A stretch of 20,395 nucleotides of DNA from Solobacterium sp. (GTDB lineage Bacteria > Bacillota_I > Bacilli_A > Erysipelotrichales > Erysipelotrichaceae): assembly GCA_017419465.1 (NCBI GenBank), contig JAFOLE010000324.1, forward strand, positions 1 through 20,395, given 5' to 3'. The first letter of the stretch is position 1. Every line of letters starts with the position of its first letter. Made by a program: the position numbers and the translations under genes. The notes below the pieces were generated by a model, which worked only from the letters and a program-made list of their open reading frames with translations, ran no database searches and was not told where the DNA came from. Shown here in pieces: positions 13,809-20,395 of the stretch.

Positions 13809-15628
13809 TGGACAGAATTGATCAGGATCATATTCGTAATTTCTGCATTATTGCCCATATTGACCATGGAAAGTCCACGCTTGCGGACCGCATCCTGGAA
13901 CTGACGGAAACCGTCAAGGAACGGGATATGAAAGAGCAGCTGCTGGATGAGATGGATCTTGAACGGGAACGCGGAATCACGATCAAGCTGAATGCGGTTC
14001 AGCTGAAATATCATGCGGATAACGGGGAGACCTATCTGTTTAATCTGATTGATACGCCGGGTCATGTCGACTTTACCTATGAGGTATCCCGTTCGCTGGC
14101 CGCATGTGAAGGTGCGGTTCTTGTCGTGGATGCCACACAGGGCGTGCAGGCGCAGACACTTGCGAATACCTACCTTGCGCTCGATAACGACCTCGAGATC
14201 ATTCCGGTCATAAACAAGGTCGACATGAATAACGCGATGCCGGAAGAGGTAAAGAAGGAGATCGAAAACATTATCGGTCTTGACTGCTCGGATGCACCGC
14301 TGATTTCTGCGCGCACCGGCATGAATGTACATGAAGTGCTTGAACAGATTGTCGCAAAGATTCCCAGTCCCAAAGGCGATCCAGACAAACCGCTGAAGGC
14401 ACTTGTATTCGACAGTTTTTATGACAGTTACCGCGGTGTTATCGCTTTGATCCGTATTCAGGACGGCAGTCTTTCCGTTGGGGATAAGATCACATTTATG
14501 GCGACCGGCGCCCAGTATCTTGTGACGGAAGCCGGTATCCGCAACCCGAAGGAAGTTCCGATGAAGACCCTGCAGTGCGGTGATGTCGGCTGGTTTGCGG
14601 CCTCGATCAAGTCCATTCAGGATGTCCGTGTCGGTGATACCGTCACAATGGCAGACAATCCTGCAGATACGCCGCTGGAAGGTTACCGCCGGATGAATCC
14701 GATGGTGTACTGCGGTCTGTATCCGAGTGATGCCGCAAAATATGAAGACCTGCATGAAGCACTCGACAAGCTCAAACTGAATGATGCGAGCCTGCAGTAC
14801 GAACCGGAAACCTCTCAGGCACTTGGATTCGGATTCCGCTGCGGCTTCCTCGGTCTGCTTCATATGGATGTCATTCAGGAACGGCTGGAGCGGGAGTACG
14901 ATCTCGATCTGATCTGCACGGCGCCGTCCGTTATTTACCATGTTTATCTGACCGATGGTTCGATGCTTGAAATCGACAACCCGGCAAAGATGCCGGATGC
15001 CTCAAAGATCGATCATATTGAAGAACCGTACGTGAAGGCGGAGATCATGACAAACGATGCCTATATCGGTGCGGTCATGGAACTCTGCCAGAACAAGCGC
15101 GGCATCTATGTCGGTATGGATGTAATTGATACCGGGCGGAATATTCTGACCTATGAAATTCCGCTGTCCGAAATCATCTATGACTTCTTTGACCGTCTCA
15201 AGAGCTGTTCAAAAGGATATGCAAGTCTCGACTATGAACTGATCGGCTACCGGAAGGAAGATCTTGTCCGCATGGATATTCTTCTCAACGGGGAAACCGT
15301 CGATGCACTCTCGGTCATTATTCACCGCAGCGAAGCGTACCAGCGCGGCAGCGGCATTACGATCCGCCTCAAGGAACTCATTCCGCGTCAGCAGTTTGAG
15401 ATTCCGGTTCAGGCTGCGATCGGCGGCAAGGTCATCGCCCGTACGAACATCAAATCCCTCCGCAAGAACGTTCTTGCGAAGTGTTACGGCGGTGATATCT
15501 CACGTAAACGAAAGCTTCTGGAAAAGCAGAAGGAAGGAAAAAAGCGCATGAAGGCAGTTGGTTCTGTGGTCATCCCGCAGGAGGCATTCATGTCGGTTCT
15601 TTCCATGGATGACAATGACCGCAAATAA
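13808..15628 (+). CDS. lepA: Elongation factor 4 (LepA) GTPase
   Basis: EF4 is a ribosome-bound translational GTPase resembling EF-G without domain IV, thought to act on stalled or mispositioned ribosomes or in ribosome biogenesis. The 606-residue length is standard. The G1 loop AHIDHGKST lies at residues 16-24, then RERGIT, DTPGHVDF and NKVD mark the other G motifs. The LepA-specific C-terminal domain carries QAAIGGKVIARTNIK, SLRKNVLAKCYGGD and the terminal KGKKRMK-like basic stretch (KEGKKRMKAVGSV). The ATG shares its first base with the fmt stop. The 3' end overlaps hemW, a pairing (lepA-hemW) conserved across many Firmicutes. Confidence 0.98.
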   Translation: MDRIDQDHIRNFCIIAHIDHGKSTLADRILELTETVKERDMKEQLLDEMDLERERGITIKLNAVQLKYHADNGETYLFNLIDTPGHVDFTYEVSRSLAACEGAVLVVDATQGVQAQTLANTYLALDNDLEIIPVINKVDMNNAMPEEVKKEIENIIGLDCSDAPLISARTGMNVHEVLEQIVAKIPSPKGDPDKPLKALVFDSFYDSYRGVIALIRIQDGSLSVGDKITFMATGAQYLVTEAGIRNPKEVPMKTLQCGDVGWFAASIKSIQDVRVGDTVTMADNPADTPLEGYRRMNPMVYCGLYPSDAAKYEDLHEALDKLKLNDASLQYEPETSQALGFGFRCGFLGLLHMDVIQERLEREYDLDLICTAPSVIYHVYLTDGSMLEIDNPAKMPDASKIDHIEEPYVKAEIMTNDAYIGAVMELCQNKRGIYVGMDVIDTGRNILTYEIPLSEIIYDFFDRLKSCSKGYASLDYELIGYRKEDLVRMDILLNGETVDALSVIIHRSEAYQRGSGITIRLKELIPRQQFEIPVQAAIGGKVIARTNIKSLRKNVLAKCYGGDISRKRKLLEKQKEGKKRMKAVGSVVIPQEAFMSVLSMDDNDRK

Positions 15629-16730
15629 GATTCCGGCGCTGTACGTGCATGTGCCGTTCTGCGCATCGATCTGTTCATACTGTGATTTTTCGCGCCAGGT
15701 ATACCGTGCGGAAACTGCAGATCGCTGGCTTACGGCAATCGAAACGGAACTGAAGGCACGCGCTGATGGAATCCGGCCGGAAACGATCTATATCGGCGGC
15801 GGGACACCGAGCTGTCTTCCGCTTCCGCAGCTGGAACGGCTGCTATCGATGCTGGATCCGTATACCGAAACGGTAAAAGAGTACACTGTTGAATGCAATC
15901 CGGAACTTCGGAATAAAAGGGTCATAGAATGCCTTGCGTCCCATCAGGTCAACCGTATCAGTATCGGGCTTCAGACCGCGGATTCTTCACTACTTAAGAC
16001 CTGCGGAAGAAGGCATGATGCGGCGGATGTAAAACGATTGGTTGACCAGTTTTCGGCGTGTGGGATTTCCAACATTTCTCTGGATCTGATGTACGGACTG
16101 CCGGATCAGACCATGGAACAGCTCGAACAAAGCATTGCATTTGCGCTGTCCTGTCATCCGAGACATCTTTCCCTGTATTCTCTGACCATTGAACCAAACA
16201 GTGTGTTCGGAAAGAAGGGGATTCAGCCCGCTGACCCGGATCTTGAAGCGGATATGTATGAGCGAATCTGTTCGATTCTCAAAGCGCATGGGTATCTTCA
16301 TTATGAGATCTCCAATTTTGCGCTTCCGGGATATGAATCAAAACACAATACCAGCACGTGGGAGTACCGGGACTTTCTCGGGATCGGCTATGGCGCATGG
16401 GGTATGGAAGACCATTACCGGTATACGCATGCGGATACACTGCACGCGTATCTCGATGACCAGCTGTATCGGAATGTGACGGAACTGACCGAAAAGGAAC
16501 GCATGTTTGAGGCAGTGATGATGGGACTCCGGCTGCGCAGCGGAATCTCATCCAAGCGCTTTTATGATCAGTTCGGCATTCATCTTAATGCATGTTATCC
16601 GAACACCATTTCAGCGCTGAAGGCCCGCGGTCTGCTTGCGGAGTCTGATGACCGCCTTTTCTGTACGGAACAGGGATGGCCGGTGCTTAACAATCTGCTT
16701 GTGGAATTCATGGAGGAAGCGCAGCTATGA
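15609..16730 (+). CDS. hemW: Radical SAM heme chaperone HemW (HemN-like)
   Basis: HemW is a radical-SAM family protein related to coproporphyrinogen dehydrogenase but regarded as a heme chaperone that delivers heme to membrane proteins. The iron-sulfur motif CASICSYC gives a CX3CX2C cluster site (C18, C22, C25 from this start). IYIGGGTPS is the glycine-rich AdoMet region, and ISIGLQT and LDLMYGLPDQT match the family. The C-terminal HemN domain is present (YEISNFALPG, FLGIGYGAWG). The length is 373 residues. Two starts are possible, ATG 15609 and ATG 15615, neither with a clear ribosome site; both overlap lepA by 14-20 bases. No other heme genes are in the window. The end overlaps the HAD gene by four bases. 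Confidence 0.92.
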   Translation: MTMTANKIPALYVHVPFCASICSYCDFSRQVYRAETADRWLTAIETELKARADGIRPETIYIGGGTPSCLPLPQLERLLSMLDPYTETVKEYTVECNPELRNKRVIECLASHQVNRISIGLQTADSSLLKTCGRRHDAADVKRLVDQFSACGISNISLDLMYGLPDQTMEQLEQSIAFALSCHPRHLSLYSLTIEPNSVFGKKGIQPADPDLEADMYERICSILKAHGYLHYEISNFALPGYESKHNTSTWEYRDFLGIGYGAWGMEDHYRYTHADTLHAYLDDQLYRNVTELTEKERMFEAVMMGLRLRSGISSKRFYDQFGIHLNACYPNTISALKARGLLAESDDRLFCTEQGWPVLNNLLVEFMEEAQL

Positions 16731-17500
16731 TTCGTGCAGTATTCTTTGACATCGACGGAACGCTGACTGATTTTACGACACATGCGATCCCGGACCGGGT
16801 ATTTGAAGTGCTTGCGGCGCTTCAGAAAAACGGCATCCGTCTGTTTATAGCGACCGGCCGCGCCAAGGACGGACTTTCGGTTCTGAATCACTTTCCGTTT
16901 GATGGCTATATCACTTTGAACGGACAGTTCTGTTTCTGTCAGGACGGGGAGTCGATCTATGAGAATACGATCAATCCGGAGGCGATCCGGATCCTGCTCA
17001 GAGAGCTGGACGTAAATCCGGTTCCTTGCGGATTTCAGCTGCGGGATGAACGGATCTTCAACTTCCGGAATGAACTGGTGGATGAAATTCATGCCATCAC
17101 ACGGAACGATGATGCGCCGGCCGGGGATATCACCGGCATTGATGAAAAGCCCGTTTATCAGGTGATGATATTCATGGATGAACAGCAGGAGAAACATCTC
17201 CTTGCCATACTTCCGGGATGCAGGAGCTCACGATGGTATCCGACCTTCTTCGATCTTTCGCCGGAAGGCGGCACAAAGGTGCTTGGCATGGATCTGTTCT
17301 GTGAACGGTTCGGTATCCGACGGGAAGAAACGATGGCATTCGGGGACGGCGGCAATGATCTGGAGATGATCCGGCATGCCGGCATCGGTGTTGCGATGGG
17401 CAATGCCAATGAAGCCCTCAAAGCTGCCGCTGACTATGTGACCGCCGCATCCGGAGAAGGCGGGATTGAACAGGCACTCCGGCATTACGGACTGTTATGA
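16727..17500 (+). CDS. HAD-superfamily hydrolase, Cof-type subclass IIB
   Basis: This is a cytosolic phosphatase of the Cof/YbiV type; such enzymes usually act on sugar phosphates or nucleotides, and the substrate cannot be told here. The 257 residues show all HAD motifs: FFDIDGTLTD (nucleophile D8, acid D10), FIATGRA with the motif II threonine, the motif III lysine near EGGTKVLGM, and MAFGDGGNDLEMI for metal binding. The C2B cap domain occupies the middle, around residues 80-185. It overlaps hemW by four bases (ATGA), which suggests coupling with a translation and heme unit, but no functional link is evident. It is the last gene of the unit before the rpsO promoter; I see no strong terminator after it. 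Confidence 0.9.
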   Translation: MIRAVFFDIDGTLTDFTTHAIPDRVFEVLAALQKNGIRLFIATGRAKDGLSVLNHFPFDGYITLNGQFCFCQDGESIYENTINPEAIRILLRELDVNPVPCGFQLRDERIFNFRNELVDEIHAITRNDDAPAGDITGIDEKPVYQVMIFMDEQQEKHLLAILPGCRSSRWYPTFFDLSPEGGTKVLGMDLFCERFGIRREETMAFGDGGNDLEMIRHAGIGVAMGNANEALKAAADYVTAASGEGGIEQALRHYGLL

Positions 17501-17516
17501 ATTCTGCATAAGAATC

Positions 17517-17545
17517 TTGCATTCTGTGCGGCAGTGTGGTAATTT
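17517..17545 (+). promoter_or_regulatory. Extended -10 promoter for rpsO
   Basis: The -35 box TTGCAT (17517-17522) lies 17 bp from TAATTT (17540-17545), and TG one base upstream (17537-17538) makes it an extended -10. The predicted start is near 17552. A short inverted repeat AGAAT/ATTCT (17511-17515 and 17521-17525) overlaps the -35 box. Confidence 0.55.
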
Positions 17546-17551
17546 AAGAAG

Positions 17552-17626
17552 GCTTTCGTACTGGGATGAGCGCATCTCCAGCGTCAGACTCGGTAGGAAA
17601 GGACTGAAAGAAAAGGAGAAAAAAAC
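17552..17626 (+). promoter_or_regulatory. Structured leader of rpsO, possible S15 autoregulatory element
   Basis: The 75-base leader can form an 8-bp hairpin: CTGGGATG (17561-17568) pairs with CATC and CCAG (17573-17576 and 17578-17581) around AGCG with one bulged T. It is enclosed by CTTTC (17553-17557) pairing with GAAAG (17597-17601). An enclosing helix with an inner hairpin is compatible with a multi-way junction of the kind ribosomal protein S15 binds in other bacteria. Known S15 leaders differ between phyla, and I cannot assign this to a named class. Confidence 0.4.
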
Positions 17627-17893
17627 ATGCTTGAAAAGGAAACAAAAGAACGTCTGATCAAAGAATTCGGCCGTAAGGAAGGCGATACCGGTTCGGTAGA
17701 AGTTCAGGTCGCAATGCTGACAGAACAGATCAACCGCCTCACCGTTCACATGAAGGCCAACAAGAAGGACTACAGCTCCAACCGTGGTCTTCTGAAGATG
17801 GTCGGCCGCAGAAAGAACCTGCTTGAGTATCTCAAGAAGAACGATGTCAACCGTTACAGAGATCTCGTCAAGAAGCTCGGTCTCAGAAAGTAA
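17627..17893 (+). CDS. rpsO: 30S ribosomal protein S15
   Basis: S15 binds the 16S rRNA central domain early in 30S assembly and often represses its own mRNA. The 88-residue protein is full length. Diagnostic stretches are GDTGSVEVQVAMLTEQI (about 19-35), HMKANKKDYSSNRGL and LVGRRKNLLEYLK-like MVGRRKNLLEYLK. The start codon lies six bases or so after AAAAGGAG in an A-rich context (17611-17626). It has its own promoter, a structured leader and a terminator. In many Firmicutes pnp follows rpsO; here a permease gene follows instead. Confidence 0.98.
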   Translation: MLEKETKERLIKEFGRKEGDTGSVEVQVAMLTEQINRLTVHMKANKKDYSSNRGLLKMVGRRKNLLEYLKKNDVNRYRDLVKKLGLRK

Positions 17894-17910
17894 TCATCAC
17901 AAGATCAGCG

Positions 17911-17936
17911 AACGCTGCCATATGGCGGCGTTTTTT
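17911..17936 (+). terminator. Intrinsic terminator of rpsO
   Basis: AACGCTGCC (17911-17919) pairs with GGCGGCGTT (17924-17932) around ATAT, a GC-rich 9-bp stem with one G-T pair, running into six T residues (17931-17936). It lies 17 bases after the rpsO stop. Confidence 0.9.
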
Positions 17937-18018
17937 CTTTGTGTTGAGATTATGTGTATCCTGTGTGAAGCTGACGAAATGTCTGTGCGGTACTGGATTA
18001 GATTAATTTAACCGTTAT

Positions 18019-18024
18019 TATAAT
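18019..18024 (+). promoter_or_regulatory. Possible -10 box upstream of the permease gene
   Basis: A consensus TATAAT lies at 18019-18024, with no clear -35 box at the correct distance. A start near 18031 would place two adjacent small hairpins at the very 5' end of the transcript. Confidence 0.4.
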
Positions 18025-18030
18025 GAGGTT

Positions 18031-18061
18031 GAAGAAGGAATTCTTCGTATGTTTTTCATAC
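18031..18061 (+). other. Twin hairpins in the permease leader
   Basis: GAAGAA and TTCTTC pair around GGAA (18031-18046). Directly after, GTATG and CATAC pair around TTTTT (18047-18061). Both stems are perfect. The first has a GNRA-type loop. They could protect the 5' end of the mRNA or tune its expression; no function is shown. Confidence 0.4.
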
Positions 18062-18110
18062 AGCTGCAGCAATGCTCAGTCCGCAATGACTTTAAGAAAA
18101 GGAACCAGCA

Positions 18111-20395
18111 GTGAAGGGTATTTTCAGGATGACACGACGTCTGATACGAAAGACCCCCGGACGGTTTGTATCGCTGCTTGCGATCGTATTGCTCGGGACT
18201 GCCTTTTATATTGGCGTTTCGGCGATTTCCAAAGCGATGTCCACATCGGTAAACCGCTACGATGACATGCTGAATCTGAAAGATATCACGATCTATTCGA
18301 ATTATGGGTTCGATCAGGCTGATGTGGATGCGGTAGAGGCCTTGGATTCGGTCGTTAAGGCGGAAGGTGCATCCTTTGTGGATGTGTATTCCGGCTATGG
18401 CGATTCCTCCGCAATTACCCGTGTTCATTCGTATTCTCCCGACGCAGAGATCAATCAGTTTGTCCTTCGTTCCGGACGGCTGCCCGAGCGGAAGGATGAA
18501 GTGCTCGCAGACAACGGCACGGTTCTTCTGCCGGGATATAAACTGGGCACGGTGCTTACCCTGACCCGTCCGGAAGATGATCTTGCGGACAGCCTCTCGG
18601 TGGATAAGGTGACAGTTGTCGGTACCATTGATACGCCGCTGTATCTCAATGAGACACGGGAAGCCAGTACGCTGTCGAACCTCTACATTCAGACATTCCT
18701 GTATATTCCCGAAGAGGCATTCGTTACCGATTATTTCACGGAGATGAATGTTCTCATCAGGAACGGCAAAACCTTTGATGAGTTCTCTGATGAATACCGC
18801 ACCTACAGCGCCTCAATCAAAGAAGAGATCAAAGCATTTGCGGCGGCGCAGAAAGAGAAACGTCCCGGTCGTCTGAAGGAAGATGCGATGAGCGAATACC
18901 GCAAGGGGCGGAAGGAATATGAAGACGGACTTGCGGAATATACCTCGAAGATTTCGGAAGCCGAAGAAGAAATCCGGAACGCAGAACAGGAACTTGCGGA
19001 TGGATGGAAGGAGGTCCGTGACGGACAGGCCAAACTGACTGATGCACAGAATGAACTTGACCAGACACGCGAAACCTTAATGGCGGAAATCAATGCCGGA
19101 CGGGAAAAACTCGCGGATGGATACCGTCAGCTGGAAGAAGGAAAAGCACAGCTTGAAGAAAAAGAGCAGGAGTACGGTGCGCTGCGCAGGACGCTTTCGG
19201 ATACGCTGAATCAGCTGAATCAGCCGCTCATCTCCGAATCCATGACCGCAGCGGACGCCCTGCAGTATCTTTCCGAAGACGAACGTGCGGAAATGAATAC
19301 CGTTCTTTCCATGCTGAATCTGGATCCCTCGTCTGTAACGGCAGGTGAGGTGCTTTCCTATCTGAAGGAATATGTTACCCCGGAATCGGTTGTGGCAATG
19401 GAGCAGCAGATCGAAGAAGCACTGAAGGACGAGGAAGTGATCATTAAGATCATTGAAGATACGGAACTTCCCTTTGACCCGGAAGATCTCATGCCTTCTG
19501 AAGGTGATCCGAAGCCGCAGGAACCGGCAGAACCGGTCACACACGAAACAGAAAATCCGACCGATCCTGTCACTTCGGATCCTGCCGAACCGCCTGCGGA
19601 GAATTCCGGGACCGTGGTATCCGGTTCTGACGGGGAGGAATCCGTTCTTCCGGACAGTGACAGTACGGATCTCAGTGAACCGCCGGAGGAACCCGTCGCT
19701 GACAGCGGTATCCCGGAACCTTCGGAAGATACCGTTACTGTGATGCCTGTGGAGACAGAAGCTGCAGAAGAGGTACAGCCGATCCCGCAGCGGGTTGACT
19801 CGGATTTTGCAATACGTCCTGTTCTGCTTGGCGCAGCAGAGGATAATTCGCAGGATACCGCGCCGGAAGAGCATATCGTTACCGAACAGCGGGAAGCGCC
19901 GAAAACAATCGGGGATCTGATCGAAGTACTACGGGAAGAAAATGATTCGTTCGGCATGCTTGCCGACCTGATTCCCGATCCGCAGATGGAAGTCGGCGAA
20001 GCGGTCAATCTCATGCATCAGTATTCTGACCGTCTTCTGGAGGCGGAAGCCTACCTGGATAAGGCGATGCATGAGCCGATCCCGGATGAGATGACAATCG
20101 GCGAGCTTGCGGCGCTGTCAGATGACGTTGTGCAGCTCAAAGAGCAGCTGAACCTTACGAATGAGACGACCATGGGCGAAGTGCGTGCGCTGCTGGCAAA
20201 AAATATCCGTGAAATCGATGACGGACTTGCGGAAGGACGTAAGGCAATTGAAGATGCAGAAGCCGAACTTCGAAACGGAGAGGCAGAACTTGCCAGAGGC
20301 CTTGCGGAACTGGAACAGGGACTGGCAGAAGGACAGGCGGAAATCAATGACGGCTGGAATACGATCTCGGAAAGCATCGCATTGCTTGCCGATGG
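18111..20395 (+). CDS. Large FtsX-like ABC transporter permease with coiled coils and internal repeats, 3' end beyond the window
   Basis: The frame opens at GTG 18111 after AAAAGGAA (18097-18104) and stays open to the window end, giving 761 residues with no stop. A basic N-terminus is followed by one transmembrane helix (about 19-39), then a MacB-like extracytoplasmic part (about 45-240). Next come a charged coiled coil (about 250-370, with recurring L-x-D-G patterns), a region with six short repeats, an acidic proline/glutamate/serine/threonine-rich stretch (about 455-590), and a second coiled coil (about 700 to the edge). This matches large FtsX-family permeases of Firmicutes, whose FtsX core and remaining membrane helices would come later. 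The partner ATPase is not in the window. Function is unknown: lipoprotein, peptide or cell-wall hydrolase control are all possible. Confidence 0.8.
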   Translation, partial: MKGIFRMTRRLIRKTPGRFVSLLAIVLLGTAFYIGVSAISKAMSTSVNRYDDMLNLKDITIYSNYGFDQADVDAVEALDSVVKAEGASFVDVYSGYGDSSAITRVHSYSPDAEINQFVLRSGRLPERKDEVLADNGTVLLPGYKLGTVLTLTRPEDDLADSLSVDKVTVVGTIDTPLYLNETREASTLSNLYIQTFLYIPEEAFVTDYFTEMNVLIRNGKTFDEFSDEYRTYSASIKEEIKAFAAAQKEKRPGRLKEDAMSEYRKGRKEYEDGLAEYTSKISEAEEEIRNAEQELADGWKEVRDGQAKLTDAQNELDQTRETLMAEINAGREKLADGYRQLEEGKAQLEEKEQEYGALRRTLSDTLNQLNQPLISESMTAADALQYLSEDERAEMNTVLSMLNLDPSSVTAGEVLSYLKEYVTPESVVAMEQQIEEALKDEEVIIKIIEDTELPFDPEDLMPSEGDPKPQEPAEPVTHETENPTDPVTSDPAEPPAENSGTVVSGSDGEESVLPDSDSTDLSEPPEEPVADSGIPEPSEDTVTVMPVETEAAEEVQPIPQRVDSDFAIRPVLLGAAEDNSQDTAPEEHIVTEQREAPKTIGDLIEVLREENDSFGMLADLIPDPQMEVGEAVNLMHQYSDRLLEAEAYLDKAMHEPIPDEMTIGELAALSDDVVQLKEQLNLTNETTMGEVRALLAKNIREIDDGLAEGRKAIEDAEAELRNGEAELARGLAELEQGLAEGQAEINDGWNTISESIALLAD

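Noticed and set aside
13781..14941. Minus-strand open frame of 386 codons opposite lepA
   Set aside because: Shadow of lepA, with no recognisable domain and no promoter or ribosome site.
18023..18265. Small plus-strand frame of 80 codons starting just after the TATAAT before the permease
   Set aside because: It overlaps the permease start in another frame, its start lies in the -10 box, and its second half is an out-of-frame reading of the permease membrane helix.
19077..19874. Open frame of 265 codons on the minus strand opposite the permease gene
   Set aside because: The plus strand carries a continuous permease frame with clear membrane, coiled-coil and repeat features. The minus-strand product is a Cys/Arg/Phe-rich string without family motifs, typical of an antisense shadow.
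1..20395. tRNA genes, CRISPR arrays, insertion sequences or phage genes
   Set aside because: I looked for cloverleaf arms, regularly spaced repeats, transposase-like frames and terminal inverted repeats and saw none that held up by eye.

Overview
This window is a dense block of bacterial housekeeping genes from a low-to-mid GC Firmicute. The gene content and order best fit the Erysipelotrichia or a neighbouring Bacilli lineage. The clues are a sigma-A type primary sigma factor, a single-chain alpha2 glycyl-tRNA synthetase, and the order rpsU-phoH-ybeY-dgkA-era-recO-glyS-dnaG-rpoD-trmK, which recalls the Bacillus macromolecular-synthesis region. The base composition is about half GC by eye. 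The taxonomic placement is inference; nothing in the window names the organism. I see no tRNA, rRNA, CRISPR array, insertion sequence or prophage gene.

Layout. (1) 1-1877: the 3' part of a MurE-type cell-wall ligase gene, then deoC. (2) 1886-3255: rpsU and phoH, each with its own promoter and terminator; the phoH promoter begins inside the T-tract of the rpsU terminator. (3) 3263-4423, minus strand: an alanyl-tRNA editing protein (AlaX-L type) inserted between phoH and ybeY and facing the other way. (4) 4479-7067: ybeY-dgkA-era-recO, tightly packed and mostly overlapping. (5) 7084-12469: glyS-dnaG-rpoD-trmK, from a good extended -10 promoter to an intrinsic terminator. (6) 12478-12829, minus strand: rpsT with its own terminator and near-consensus promoter. 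(7) 12818-17500: fmt-lepA-hemW-HAD phosphatase, every junction overlapping, from a promoter interleaved with that of rpsT. (8) 17517-17936: rpsO with a promoter, a structured leader and a terminator. (9) 18019-20395: the 5' part of a large FtsX-type ABC permease gene that stays open to the window end.

Most genes serve translation and its quality control (S21, S20, S15, GlyRS, AlaX, Fmt, EF4, Era, YbeY, TrmK), replication and repair (DnaG, RecO) or transcription (RpoD). MurE and the DgkA-family kinase belong to envelope building, DeoC to nucleoside salvage, and HemW to heme handling.

I did not find a convincing new multi-gene system. The observations most worth a second look are the repeat-rich permease with an acidic proline-rich insert, three genes with pure-G Shine-Dalgarno tracts, a possible near-leaderless ybeY, the rpsO leader, the inverted repeats before era, and the long N-terminal extension of RpoD.
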